From UBA1765 sp045629945 (GTDB taxonomy: Bacteria; Fibrobacterota; Fibrobacteria; Fibrobacterales; Fibrobacteraceae), in contig JAZQSE010000041.1 in assembly GCA_045629945.1 (NCBI GenBank), forward strand, positions 62,001 to 126,000: DNA of 64,000 nucleotides, read 5' to 3'. The translations under genes were made by a program, and so were the position numbers. The notes under the pieces were generated by a model, which worked only from the letters and a program-made list of their open reading frames with translations, had not been told where the DNA came from and searched no databases. The first letter of the stretch is position 1. Each line of letters begins with the position of its first letter. Positions 48,357 to 57,616 of the stretch are shown here, piece after piece.

Positions 48357-49910
48357 ATGCAAAATGAAAGAAAACCGTTTTTTTATGATGTTACCTTGCG
48401 CGATGGTAACCAGGCTTTGCCTAAACCTTGGAACAATGCCGAAAAAGAAGACGTCTTCAAGCAATTGTTGAAACTTGGCGTACAAGGCGTTGAAGTTGGC
48501 TTTGCTGCTGCTTCAGAAATGGATTTTGAATCTTGTAGAGGTATTGCTAAATTGACTGCTCGCATGGCTGAAGAAGGCGATGAAGCGGCAAGTAAGGTAG
48601 TTGTGGCTAGCCTTGCTCGTTGTAATGCAGCAGATATCCAGCGAGCCTGGGAAGCAGTGCAATACGCTCCACACCCACGTATCCATACATTCCTTGCTAC
48701 AAGTCCACTTTCTATGGAACATGTTTTGCACATGACACCAGAACAAGTAAAGGCTCGTGCTGTTGAATGTGTAACGCTTGCAAAATCTTTAGTGGGCACA
48801 AAAGGCGATGTAGAATTTAGCGCAGAACATTTTGGTGATTGCTTAGACAACATGGATTTTGTAATTGATGTTTTAAAAGCAGTTGTTGAAGCAGGAGCTA
48901 CAACCATTAACTTGCCAAATACAGTAGAACGTTACCGCCCGATGCTTTATATTAAGCAAGTAGAACAAGTTGTAAATGCCTTGCCTAAAGATGTGACTAT
49001 TGCAGTTCATTGCCATAACGATTTGGGTATGGCAACTGCTGCGACTGTGGAAAGTTTCTTTGTGGGGGCAACACAACTTGAAGTGGCTTTGAATGGTCTT
49101 GGTGAACGTTGTGGAAATACAAACTTGTATGAAGTAGCTGTTGGCCTCCATAATTCTGGTGTAGATACAGGGCTTCACTTAGATAAAATTTATGAAACAG
49201 CCATTCTTATTTCTCATTGGTCAGGAATAAGTATTTATAGCCGTGCTCCATTGATTGGGGCAGAAGCAATTGTGCATCGTAGTGGTATTCACCAGGATGG
49301 TGCAAGTAAAACAAAGGATATGAAAAAAGGTGCTTATCGCCCGATTGATTATTCCATTATCGGCAGAACTCAGAATGATTCTATATCCTTTACAAGTCAA
49401 AGCGGGCGCACTGCGGTTTATGAAATCATCACCAAGTGCGGTTACAAATTGACGTTGCAAGAAGCGGCTTCTTTGCAGCCGATTTTAAAAGAATTGAGCG
49501 AAAAAGAAGGCGAACTTTCAGCCGATCGCGTATTAGATGTTTTCCGCGAACAGAAAGTAAATGTCAATGGTCGTTTGGTATTTAATAATATTGAAGTTAT
49601 TCCAGATGAAAATCGATTTATTTTCCATTTCAAAAAAGACGGAGAACCTTTGGTACGTTCTGTGACTGCAGAAGGTCCTATTGAAGCAGGTCTTATTTTG
49701 ATGCGTGAAGTAGGAATGCCTGTAGAACTTGTAAAGTATCGACAAGTTGTTGTTCCTGAACAAGATAAACTCTGGGCTGGTCGTGGTCTTTCTCGTATTC
49801 TTTTACGCGTTGGAAATAAAGAAGTAGAAGGCCGAGGCGTTTCTAGTGATACGCTTAAAGCTAACATGCGAGCTCTTTTCGGAGGCGTGAACTTAATTTA
49901 TTCTAAATAA
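48357..49910 (+). CDS. leuA: 2-isopropylmalate synthase
   Basis: The enzyme joins 2-oxoisovalerate and acetyl-CoA, the first step of leucine synthesis. The 517-residue protein has a TIM-barrel domain with FYDVTLRDGNQALPKPWNN (metal Asp), metal-binding HCHNDLGMATA and ERCGNTNLYE, then HRSGIHQDGASK. A C-terminal regulatory LeuA dimer-like domain spans about 385-510. AAGGAG precedes ATG 48357. The leucine attenuator directly upstream supports LeuA over citramalate or homocitrate synthases. Confidence 0.9.
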   Translation: MQNERKPFFYDVTLRDGNQALPKPWNNAEKEDVFKQLLKLGVQGVEVGFAAASEMDFESCRGIAKLTARMAEEGDEAASKVVVASLARCNAADIQRAWEAVQYAPHPRIHTFLATSPLSMEHVLHMTPEQVKARAVECVTLAKSLVGTKGDVEFSAEHFGDCLDNMDFVIDVLKAVVEAGATTINLPNTVERYRPMLYIKQVEQVVNALPKDVTIAVHCHNDLGMATAATVESFFVGATQLEVALNGLGERCGNTNLYEVAVGLHNSGVDTGLHLDKIYETAILISHWSGISIYSRAPLIGAEAIVHRSGIHQDGASKTKDMKKGAYRPIDYSIIGRTQNDSISFTSQSGRTAVYEIITKCGYKLTLQEAASLQPILKELSEKEGELSADRVLDVFREQKVNVNGRLVFNNIEVIPDENRFIFHFKKDGEPLVRSVTAEGPIEAGLILMREVGMPVELVKYRQVVVPEQDKLWAGRGLSRILLRVGNKEVEGRGVSSDTLKANMRALFGGVNLIYSK

Positions 49911-49938
49911 GTTCTTGCTTTTGATTTTATATAAAACT

Positions 49939-49969
49939 AAACTGCCGCGGGCTTTGCCCGCGGCAGTTT
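49939..49969. terminator. Strong bidirectional terminator
   Basis: A 14-base perfect GC-rich stem (AAACTGCCGCGGGC) with a TTT loop separates leuA from the convergent polysaccharide lyase gene. Confidence 0.88.
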
Positions 49970-49991
49970 TCATAAAAAGGATTTTTAGAAT

Positions 49992-51059
49992 TTAGTGAAC
50001 CAGTTTTACATGTTTTCCGTTTTTAGTCTCAAGCGTATTCTTTGTATGGGGTAACATTTTATGCTCGACTAAAGTCCCGTCAATGCGGTAAATGCCTATA
50101 GGTTCTTGTGAATTGTAATTTTTAAAATTATTCCGAATCAGTTGAGGATTTTCTGTATTTTCATTATTAGAAACTTGTGTGGATACAGCAATAGAATCTG
50201 TTGAAATAGTAAAGTTATCATAGCGGATAAAACAATCCTTTGTCGGAGCCCATTCTGCAGAACTTCCACCATGGAATGTTGAAAGGTAGAACTTATCTAC
50301 ATGAAGCGTATCGTAATCTCTAAAACGTAAAGTATCAACATCTAGAGAAAGGTCTCCATCAAACCATGTTTGAATGCGCCCATCTTTGTTTCCAAGCCCA
50401 TGACTTGCAATGGTATTCATGGACATTTTAGTAACAATTCTGTGCCATTTTCCTGTACTAAACTGCTTTTGTGGTATTGTTCCATTAAGGTTCCAAAGGA
50501 AATCATCTCCATAAACAGAAATTTGCCCCATAAAATACATGAGTTGCACGGCATAACCATCTTCTCGCCACATAATTCTTGCGCTAAAACCATCGCCGGT
50601 TGAAGGGCGTGCGTTTCCTGTATAACATTTTCCTCCACAAAGGCCAGGAAGTTTACCGCCTAAACGAAATTCAAAACCATCTTCAAAGAAAATATCGTAG
50701 GCAATCCACATAGTATCTGCTAGCTTTACAAGTGGCTGGATAATTTGCCCCGCACATGCCGGAGCTCCAATAGATTCATTACCAGTAGGACCAACACAAC
50801 CTTTCGGGTATTTAAGTTGCAACACATTTCCATGCTCATTTCCATCATAAACGATTTTAGCATTTTCGCCATTGTTTTGCTCCATGGCATACCACCAACT
50901 ATTATCAGTAGAATTGCGTTTGAAATCTTCTTTGGCGTAGGCATTCGTATAAGCCCCAATATTTCGGTTTTCAAAATTCACAAAAGAAATAATAGATGAA
51001 TTGTCCTGAGCAAAACTCAGGCATGTTAATGCCAGTAAAAAACTATAAAGAACTTTCAT
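49992..51059 (-). CDS. Secreted polysaccharide lyase-like protein (PL14-type fold)
   Basis: The 355-residue product has a signal peptide (MKVLYSFLLALTCLSFA). Its beta-jelly-roll domain contains MWIAYDIFFEDGFEF, GGKLPGLCGG and SARIMWREDGYAVQLMYF, all like the polysaccharide lyase 14 type of alginate/glucuronan lyases. The C-terminus (IGIYRIDGTLVEHKMLP...LETKNGKHVKLVH) looks like a type IX-type sorting tail. It should act on an extracellular uronic-acid polymer; which one is unknown. It lies near the pectinase operon. Confidence 0.68.
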   Translation of the reverse strand: MKVLYSFLLALTCLSFAQDNSSIISFVNFENRNIGAYTNAYAKEDFKRNSTDNSWWYAMEQNNGENAKIVYDGNEHGNVLQLKYPKGCVGPTGNESIGAPACAGQIIQPLVKLADTMWIAYDIFFEDGFEFRLGGKLPGLCGGKCYTGNARPSTGDGFSARIMWREDGYAVQLMYFMGQISVYGDDFLWNLNGTIPQKQFSTGKWHRIVTKMSMNTIASHGLGNKDGRIQTWFDGDLSLDVDTLRFRDYDTLHVDKFYLSTFHGGSSAEWAPTKDCFIRYDNFTISTDSIAVSTQVSNNENTENPQLIRNNFKNYNSQEPIGIYRIDGTLVEHKMLPHTKNTLETKNGKHVKLVH

Positions 51060-51140
51060 AAAATACCTCTACAGAAGAATTTATATTCTTTTTCTGAAAG
51101 AGAGGTTTAGGAAAGAATTTTGTATGTTTGAAAATGAAAG

Positions 51141-51920
51141 TTATTTACAGGTAAAACCTTGCAATTCAAGCCCTGCACGCATTTCAGCATAAGTTGATGT
51201 TCGTTTCATATCCATAGCTTTCATAAAACGGCAGTCATTATCAATATGCATTTTAAAGCCGGTTTTTGTTTCAGTTACTTCGCCTTTACCGCTAGATTTA
51301 ATTCTTGTAATCATTTCGGCTTTATGTTTTTCTAGTTCTTGTGGTACAAAAACATCTGTGACAATATCAACATTTTTAATTTCAAAATCGCTGAAAATAA
51401 AAGAAATGGTAACGAGATTTTTCAAGCCATTGAATTGCCCGTTAACAGAGCAAGTTAAATTCTTTTTCTTGTTCGGTTTCTTTTTAGCTACTTCTTGTTT
51501 TTCTTTTGGCAAAGGCGTATAACCTAAAGCATTCAATAATTCGGCTTCTTTTACAACGCCAATTAATCTATTTACAATGGTTCCATTTTTTATTAAGTAA
51601 AAAGTAGGGAATGCTTGAATAGGGAGAGTGTTTTTGATTTTTTCAATGCCTTTTTCGTCAATGCCAACAGTTGCAATTTTTATATCACTATAATTTTTTG
51701 CAATACTAATGAGTGTTGGAATCATAACAAGGCAAGGTGGGCAACTTGTCGAAGAAATTTCAAGGATGACTGGTTTGTCAGAATTTAACACTTCTTTTTC
51801 AAAATTACTGTCGTTTACTTTGACTATTTTAATATCTTCAATTTCTGAATTCTGACTTTTGGAATAAGAAATGCTTGCGATTAACAGAATGCAACAGATA
51901 ATAGAAACAAAGTTTTTCAT
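51141..51920 (-). CDS. Exported thioredoxin-fold protein with C-terminal extension
   Basis: The 259-residue product has a signal peptide (first 20 residues). Its thioredoxin domain (about 35-130) has the active-site CPPC in SSTSCPPCLVM and the cis-Pro in AFPTFYLIKNG. A Lys-rich linker (KKKPNKKKN) leads to a separate C-terminal domain (about 155-259) with three Cys that I cannot assign. CPPC is unusual compared with CGPC and suggests altered redox potential. It is probably periplasmic. Confidence 0.78.
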   Translation of the reverse strand: MKNFVSIICCILLIASISYSKSQNSEIEDIKIVKVNDSNFEKEVLNSDKPVILEISSTSCPPCLVMIPTLISIAKNYSDIKIATVGIDEKGIEKIKNTLPIQAFPTFYLIKNGTIVNRLIGVVKEAELLNALGYTPLPKEKQEVAKKKPNKKKNLTCSVNGQFNGLKNLVTISFIFSDFEIKNVDIVTDVFVPQELEKHKAEMITRIKSSGKGEVTETKTGFKMHIDNDCRFMKAMDMKRTSTYAEMRAGLELQGFTCK

Positions 51921-52269
51921 AAAATTCCTATTTGAATAATTTCTTCAGGGTTAAGATAGCAAAAAAAAAAGATTATAAAGGTTTTTTATTTTATTGCATA
52001 AAAATGAAAAGCTGTTATAAAACTGTTTCTATAGAGTATTTCAAAAGACGGCATTGACAACTTGTCCATAGAAAATATTCAAAATGAATTTTTTCGTATA
52101 AAGGGATAGATATCTTTGTCCTTGTTCATATTCTCGTTTAAAACAATTAACCAATAGTAAAAGTCTTTGTTGTCTTTGGACAACTACTAAATAAGAAAAA
52201 AAGAAGAATTTTAAAAAAAGGATAAAATTTGAACTAAATTAAAAAAAGAATATTTGGAAAAGGATTTTT
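51921..52269. other. AT-rich intergenic region upstream of the pectinase operon
   Basis: No gene is supported here. TTGACA (52054-52059) with TATTCA (52076-52081) is a possible promoter for the plus-strand operon. Two short palindromes built from the same pentamer pair, GACAA-c-TTGTC (52056-52066) and TTGTC-tttg-GACAA (about 52168-52181), could be regulator sites. Confidence 0.35.
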
Positions 52270-54012
52270 ATGGGTATCCGTTCATTGATAAAAATTAAGG
52301 TTTTCGTTTTAGTTCTAGTTTCTTTTGGTTTTTCGTATGAACCACCTTCAACAGCGATTTCAAAAATAAATAGCTATCGTGGGTATTCTGAATTAACTTC
52401 TGCAGCATCTGGAATGGATATCGACCAGTATACCTACAATATGACTACATGGCAAATAGCAAATGGTGGGTTTTATAAAGCTATGGCAGATAGCTATAAA
52501 AATCCATATTCAGGTGGTGAAAAATCAGGTTGGCGCTCTGCTACTGGAGAAGATCTTGCTACAATAGACAACAATGCCACAATTCAGGAAATGCGTTTAC
52601 TTGCTGTTCGGTATAAAGAAACGACTAATTCAAATTATAAAGCGATTTTTAAAGAAAGTTTTAATAAAGCGGTGGATTTTATCTTTACGATGCAACGTTC
52701 TTCTGGTGGGATTCCACAGGTTTGGCCTAAACGGGGAAATTATTCAGACCATGTAACTCTTAATGATAACGCAATGATTCGCGTAATGGTTACAATGATG
52801 GATATTACAAATGCAGTTTCTCCTTTTGATAGTGATATTATTGATGAAACCACCCGTTTAAAAATGAAAAAAGCTCTTGATAAAGCGATTGAATATTTAT
52901 TGAAAGCTCAAATTGTGAATAATGGAAATTTAACAGTGTGGTGTGCTCAACATGATACTCTGAATTACGCTCCGCGTTCAGCTCGTGCTTATGAATTAGA
53001 ATCGAAATCAGGGAGTGAATCTGCTGGAGTTGTTTGGTTTTTGATGAATTTGCCAGAACAAACAGAAGCTATTCAAAAAGCTATTAAAGGGGCTATTGCA
53101 TGGTATAAAAAAACTCGAGTTACTGGGCTTTATTTTAATAAAAAAGCAGGGACGTTTGAATCTCGTGATGGAAATGTCTTGTGGTATCGTTTTTATGAAG
53201 TAGATACGGATGATTATTTTTTCTGCGATCGCGATGGTGTTAGCACGAAAACGCAAGATTTTACAAAAATCAGTGAAGAACGTCGGACTGGTTACCAATG
53301 GGCAGGAGATTATGGAACGGCTTTGTTAAATACAGAATCCGCTTATTTGAAAGCTCTTGAAAATGATTCTGGTTCTGAAACGCCGATTTCTCCTTCAGAA
53401 ATGTTATGCGGAAATGAATCTTGTAATAGCATTCTTGAAGGAGAAAATTATTTAGAAATTGATGGCCTAAAAGAATCTTCGAATAGTGGTTTTGTTGGAG
53501 AAGCCTACGCAAATGTAACAAATGCCGAAGGCTCTTTTGTGAGTTATGGCGTAACGGCAATGGTTGCAAAAAAATACACAGTTTATATACGCTTTTCTAA
53601 TGGAGGAACATCTGATAGAGCATTTAATATTTTAGCGAACAATGTTGTGGTACTAGAAAATGCAAATATGGAAATGACAGGCGCCTGGACAAATTGGGAT
53701 ACGAAAGCGTTTGATATAGAACTTTCTCCAGGTTATTCTGAAATAAAGTTTATCAGTCTTTCTAAAGATGGTATGGCTAATATAGATGCTTTAGGCTGGC
53801 TAGATTCTAATCTTTTTGTAGGAAATGTAAATATTGAAAATGATAAGGAAAATACAAGTGCTATTTCTCATCGAGATTTTAGAAAAATTCCACCAGAACA
53901 TTATAATTTGAAGTTTGAAAAAAGCGGAAAACATTCTACAGGTATTTATCTTATGCAGAAAAATAGTAACGTAAAATTTCGTGTAAATGGTGTCAAAACT
54001 TTAAGTAAATAA
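52270..54012 (+). CDS. Secreted pectate lyase PL10 with CBM35-like module
   Basis: The 580-residue protein has a signal peptide (to about 22), then a PL10 catalytic domain (about 30-365). Its blocks include DNNATIQEMRLLAVRY, GGIPQVWPKRGNYSDHVTLNDNAMIRVM and WCAQHDTLNYAPRSARAYELESKSGSES. A CBM35-like domain (about 390-515, EGENYLEIDG to IDALGWLD) and a short C-terminal tail follow. It cleaves polygalacturonate by beta-elimination. The pectin esterase gene follows after eight bases, so the pair likely acts together on methylated pectin. Confidence 0.88.
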   Translation: MGIRSLIKIKVFVLVLVSFGFSYEPPSTAISKINSYRGYSELTSAASGMDIDQYTYNMTTWQIANGGFYKAMADSYKNPYSGGEKSGWRSATGEDLATIDNNATIQEMRLLAVRYKETTNSNYKAIFKESFNKAVDFIFTMQRSSGGIPQVWPKRGNYSDHVTLNDNAMIRVMVTMMDITNAVSPFDSDIIDETTRLKMKKALDKAIEYLLKAQIVNNGNLTVWCAQHDTLNYAPRSARAYELESKSGSESAGVVWFLMNLPEQTEAIQKAIKGAIAWYKKTRVTGLYFNKKAGTFESRDGNVLWYRFYEVDTDDYFFCDRDGVSTKTQDFTKISEERRTGYQWAGDYGTALLNTESAYLKALENDSGSETPISPSEMLCGNESCNSILEGENYLEIDGLKESSNSGFVGEAYANVTNAEGSFVSYGVTAMVAKKYTVYIRFSNGGTSDRAFNILANNVVVLENANMEMTGAWTNWDTKAFDIELSPGYSEIKFISLSKDGMANIDALGWLDSNLFVGNVNIENDKENTSAISHRDFRKIPPEHYNLKFEKSGKHSTGIYLMQKNSNVKFRVNGVKTLSK

Positions 54013-54020
54013 GGCATAAT

Positions 54021-56135
54021 ATGAAATGGTTTGTCTTACAAAAAATGATGCCTTGTTTATTGCTTTTGCTTTTTGCAGATGTTTTAGCAGTAGAAAAACG
54101 TCAAATTGATTTTGTTGTTGGTGTCGATGGTGATTTTAAAGCCGCTTTAAATGCGGCCCAATCTTCAAAAGCGACAGAATCAAATCATTTTGTCATATTT
54201 TTCCCAGATGGAGAATATGATATCGGAAGCCTTACAGGCGATGAAAACCAAAGAACAAATTTTACGGCGTCGCATGTTTCACTGGTTGGGCAAAGTGTTG
54301 ATAAAACAATTGTCTATAATAAATCTATCAATGAAGGAATTAGTGTAAGTGCCACTCTTTATTTTAATGGTGTAAACGATATTTATTTGCAGGATCTGAC
54401 TTTATTAAATAAAGCAATTTATGGTAATGAAGCAATTTGTGGAAGCGCTTGTCGTCATGTTGTTGTGCAGCAAGTTGGAGATAAGTTTATTTATAAAAAT
54501 GTGAAATTGTTAAGCGGGCAAGATACATATTATACGAAAAAAAGTGGCGCATCCAGAACTTATTGGGAAGGTGGACAAATAGAAGGTACCGTTGATTTTA
54601 TTTGTGGCGATGGCAATGTATTTTTTGAAGGGACAAAATTAATCATGCGGCGTTCTGGAGGTTATATAACAGCTGCAGCAACAACAACTGAATGGGGCTA
54701 TGTTTTTAATAATGCCATTCTTGAAGTGAGTAATTCCAGTTATAATGGGACATTTTATTTAGGTCGTTCTTGGAAAACGGCAAAGACCGTTTTTTTAAAT
54801 ACTTTAATGAAAGCAGAACCAACGGCTGTAGGGTGGGGCCCCAATATGAATTCAGCACCACAAGTATTTGGTGAATACAATAGTAAAAATACAAGTGGTG
54901 GAAATGTAAATACTAGTCAGCGTAGGACTTATTTTGATGGAAGTAAAGATGGCTCAACAGCAACATTAAAAACAGTATGGAATGCAAGTGATGCTGCAAA
55001 ATACACTCAAGCAGCTGTGCTTAGTGGAACAGATTCTTGGAGCCCAGATAAATTAACACAACAAATTTCGGCTCCTAAAATTGAACAAGTTGGTGGAGAA
55101 GTTATTTGGGAAAATAATGAAAATGTCCGTTGTTGGGTGGTTTTTGTAAATGGTAAATACAAAACAAATGTCGTAACGCCCGCATTCTCGTTAGAAAGTA
55201 TTCCTGTAGGTTCTAAAATAAGCATTCGTGCTGCCAATGCAATGGGTGGTTTGGGCGCTTATTCAAATGAAATTTCCACAGTAGAAAGTGATGTGGTTTA
55301 TTATAATGTTTCTCTCAATAATCCAATTGGTGGAAAAATCTTGACTTCTTTTTCTAGCATGAAAGTGGCTGAAGGTAAAACAGTCACTTTTACAGCAAAA
55401 CCGATTTCTGGTTGGGCGTTTGAAGGTTGGAAGGGCAGTAGTGTTGCTGGTTTAAATGCTAAAGATTCCATTTTAACTTTTACTGTAACACAAGATATTG
55501 AACTTTCAGCCATATTTACTGCGAAAGGAGTAAGTGTTTTTCAAGCCGAAGAAGGGCTAATTGAAAATGCTATTTATGAAAATACTAATACTGGATTTCA
55601 GGGGAGTGGGTATGTTAATTTTGGTACAGAAAATTCTTATGTAAAAGTACCTGTTTATACAAAAGGCTATGGAGAATATAAATTGGTAATGACGTATGCA
55701 AATGGGAGTAATGCGGCTCGTAGTCTTTCTATTTTGACTGACTCCAGTACAATTCAAGAAGTTGTTTTTGAAAGGACTTCTTCTTGGACAACCTATGTCA
55801 CACAAGAATGTTCTGTAAGGCTCCCTTTGGGGGCAAGTAATATTGTGTTTTCAACTCTTAATGGTAACGATGGCCCCAATTTAGACCAGATAGAACTCAT
55901 TCCTATCAATATAACGAAACCCGATTCTAATACAACTCCTATCAGAAATGTTCCAGTAGAAAAATTTAAAGTGGAAAGCGATAAAGCTATTTCTGTAGTA
56001 TATAATATTCAAGGAGTTCCTATTCGGCGAGTTCTTGGCATGTCTATAAAAACGGAAGGACTTTCACAAGGCGTTTATATAGTGCAAACAGTTGTTTCTG
56101 GAAAGCGGATTCAAAGAATGATTCATGTTAAATGA
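54021..56135 (+). CDS. Secreted pectin methylesterase CE8 with CBM35-like module
   Basis: The 704-residue product has a signal peptide (to about 25) and a right-handed beta-helix CE8 domain (about 28-345). Catalytic blocks are LLSGQDTYYT, EGTVDFICGDGNVFFEG (Asp nucleophile) and FYLGRSWK. Next come a fibronectin-like stretch (about 350-420), a repeat-type domain (about 425-495, SGWAFEGWKGSS), a CBM35-like domain (about 500-630) and a C-terminal tail resembling a type IX sorting domain (VVYNIQGVPIRRV...GVYIVQTVVSGKRIQRM). It removes methyl groups so that the PL10 lyase can cut. Confidence 0.88.
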   Translation: MKWFVLQKMMPCLLLLLFADVLAVEKRQIDFVVGVDGDFKAALNAAQSSKATESNHFVIFFPDGEYDIGSLTGDENQRTNFTASHVSLVGQSVDKTIVYNKSINEGISVSATLYFNGVNDIYLQDLTLLNKAIYGNEAICGSACRHVVVQQVGDKFIYKNVKLLSGQDTYYTKKSGASRTYWEGGQIEGTVDFICGDGNVFFEGTKLIMRRSGGYITAAATTTEWGYVFNNAILEVSNSSYNGTFYLGRSWKTAKTVFLNTLMKAEPTAVGWGPNMNSAPQVFGEYNSKNTSGGNVNTSQRRTYFDGSKDGSTATLKTVWNASDAAKYTQAAVLSGTDSWSPDKLTQQISAPKIEQVGGEVIWENNENVRCWVVFVNGKYKTNVVTPAFSLESIPVGSKISIRAANAMGGLGAYSNEISTVESDVVYYNVSLNNPIGGKILTSFSSMKVAEGKTVTFTAKPISGWAFEGWKGSSVAGLNAKDSILTFTVTQDIELSAIFTAKGVSVFQAEEGLIENAIYENTNTGFQGSGYVNFGTENSYVKVPVYTKGYGEYKLVMTYANGSNAARSLSILTDSSTIQEVVFERTSSWTTYVTQECSVRLPLGASNIVFSTLNGNDGPNLDQIELIPINITKPDSNTTPIRNVPVEKFKVESDKAISVVYNIQGVPIRRVLGMSIKTEGLSQGVYIVQTVVSGKRIQRMIHVK

Positions 56136-56265
56136 AAAGTAAAAAGAGATAATTTTAAGAAATAAAAGAGAACAGCTATATTCAAATAATCAAGAAAAAC
56201 CTGCGTTTGTTTATGTTATAAGTTTTTTTTGCAGAGAGCTTCACTGAATATTATAAAGTGAGTCT

Positions 56266-56297
56266 AATAAAAAAAGCCACTAGCAAAGCTAGTGGCT
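56266..56297 (-). terminator. Terminator of the 56.3-57.5 kb minus-strand genes
   Basis: AGCCACTAGC pairs perfectly with GCTAGTGGCT around AAA, followed by seven T's on the minus strand. Confidence 0.85.
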
Positions 56298-56315
56298 GAA
56301 AAGTTTCAATAAGAA

Positions 56316-56807
56316 TTATTGATTACCTAAATCACCAATACGATTTTCAGAACTTTTTCTTACGCTATGAGCTTGTTTTGAGCCCCAAAGTTTATCAACA
56401 AGACTTACGCTAGCAAAAGATTCCCAAGCATCATCAACCCAGCACCAATGGAAAATCTTGTTGGATTTTTCAGTAGCGTCAACAACAACCCAAGGATAAC
56501 GTTCATCAGTTGCAGTAAAGGTAAATTGCATTGAATCAGTAAAAGTTTCTGTTGCAGGATTCTTTACGATTTTTAAGTATAAAGGGAACTTTTCTTCGTA
56601 TTCATCTGTTGCATAAAAATCACGAGTCCATGCTTTGTTGTTTGTTTTCTGGAAAACAACTACATTGATAACGGCAATCAAGGCAAGCAAAATCAAAATG
56701 CCTTTGACGTTTTTCTTAACGGCAAAGAAAATGCCCAAAAGAAACATTAAAACAATAACGGCCCCAAAATTATAATGGACCATATAAAAAGATTTGAGGA
56801 CTTCCAT
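56316..56807 (-). CDS. Hypothetical membrane protein
   Basis: The 163-residue protein has two hydrophobic helices near the N-terminus (about 10-55) and a soluble C-terminal part of about 100 residues (FTDSMQFTFTATDERYPWVVVDATEKSNKIFHWCWVDDAWESF). ATG 56807 has AGGAG upstream, so I use it rather than the TTG at 56813. It lies 15 bases after the next gene on the same strand. The family is not recognised. Confidence 0.55.
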   Translation of the reverse strand: MEVLKSFYMVHYNFGAVIVLMFLLGIFFAVKKNVKGILILLALIAVINVVVFQKTNNKAWTRDFYATDEYEEKFPLYLKIVKNPATETFTDSMQFTFTATDERYPWVVVDATEKSNKIFHWCWVDDAWESFASVSLVDKLWGSKQAHSVRKSSENRIGDLGNQ

Positions 56808-56822
56808 AGTCAACTCCTAACG

Positions 56823-57503
56823 TTATTTGGATTTTTTGGAATTTATACCCGCTACGCTAAAAGTTAGAACATTTTCGTTAATTGTGCAAGTTGTTCGTAA
56901 ATGTTCTTTAGGTAAAGAGAGCCCATTTGATGAAAGTGTGCCCATAAAAGAAGCATTGGCATGGCTTGCTATGGTGCGAACGTTCTGATACCCCTTTTTC
57001 CCAAAAGTCAGAGTAAATGTTTTTGATCTAGGATTATAATCAGCAGAGAATGTATTATTTTGTTTTGTTTTTAAAAGGTCACAGGTTTTTTTATTTAAAA
57101 TAAGAGTCCCGCGTGAATCAATAGAAACCATTGTCATTCCAGCAGAATTCCTGCATGGGAAAATTTCCCATTTAGCCTTAGTAACGGATTTATTTTCTAA
57201 AGAAAAAATAAGCATGTTTTTTTCTTTTTTTAATTCATAGGCACCTGGTTGAACGGTTAATCCTAAAAGATTCATAGCACCTTTTAAATAAATTAAATCA
57301 GAAGCAGGATTGGGTAGAACTCTGAATGCGGTCTGAGAAAGTTTTTTGGTAAGAGAAATGCCAATGCGTTTATTTTTTTGGTCAACAAAAATTTCAGCAT
57401 AAGGGTGTAATGAAATTTTGGAAGCTTTGGCGACATTTTTTTGTATTCTTATAAAACCACGGATATCAACTTTTACAGGAATGATTGTATTTGTATTTGC
57501 CAT
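56823..57503 (-). CDS. Hypothetical protein with an internal duplication
   Basis: The 226-residue, Lys-rich, beta-strand-rich protein has no signal peptide. Two halves look related: VKVDIRGFIRIQKN...AEIFVDQKNKRIGISL (about 11-51) and VSIDSRGTLILNKK...FSADYNPRSKTFTLTF (about 127-168). This suggests a duplicated AbrB- or double-psi-like small beta unit, but I cannot assign a family. AAGGAT precedes ATG 57503. Confidence 0.55.
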   Translation of the reverse strand: MANTNTIIPVKVDIRGFIRIQKNVAKASKISLHPYAEIFVDQKNKRIGISLTKKLSQTAFRVLPNPASDLIYLKGAMNLLGLTVQPGAYELKKEKNMLIFSLENKSVTKAKWEIFPCRNSAGMTMVSIDSRGTLILNKKTCDLLKTKQNNTFSADYNPRSKTFTLTFGKKGYQNVRTIASHANASFMGTLSSNGLSLPKEHLRTTCTINENVLTFSVAGINSKKSK

Positions 57504-57616
57504 AAAAATTATCCTTTTATGAATTTTACCACTACAATGGCTAAATTAGTAAAAAGATTTTTAAGGTGCAAGATAAAGAAAAAATTGCTGATAAAGTAAC
57601 AAAAAAAGAAGATAGG

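Noticed and set aside
48383..48907. 174-codon minus-strand frame inside leuA
   Set aside because: It is a shadow of the strongly supported leuA reading frame; several similar antisense frames inside the V-ATPase genes were dropped for the same reason.
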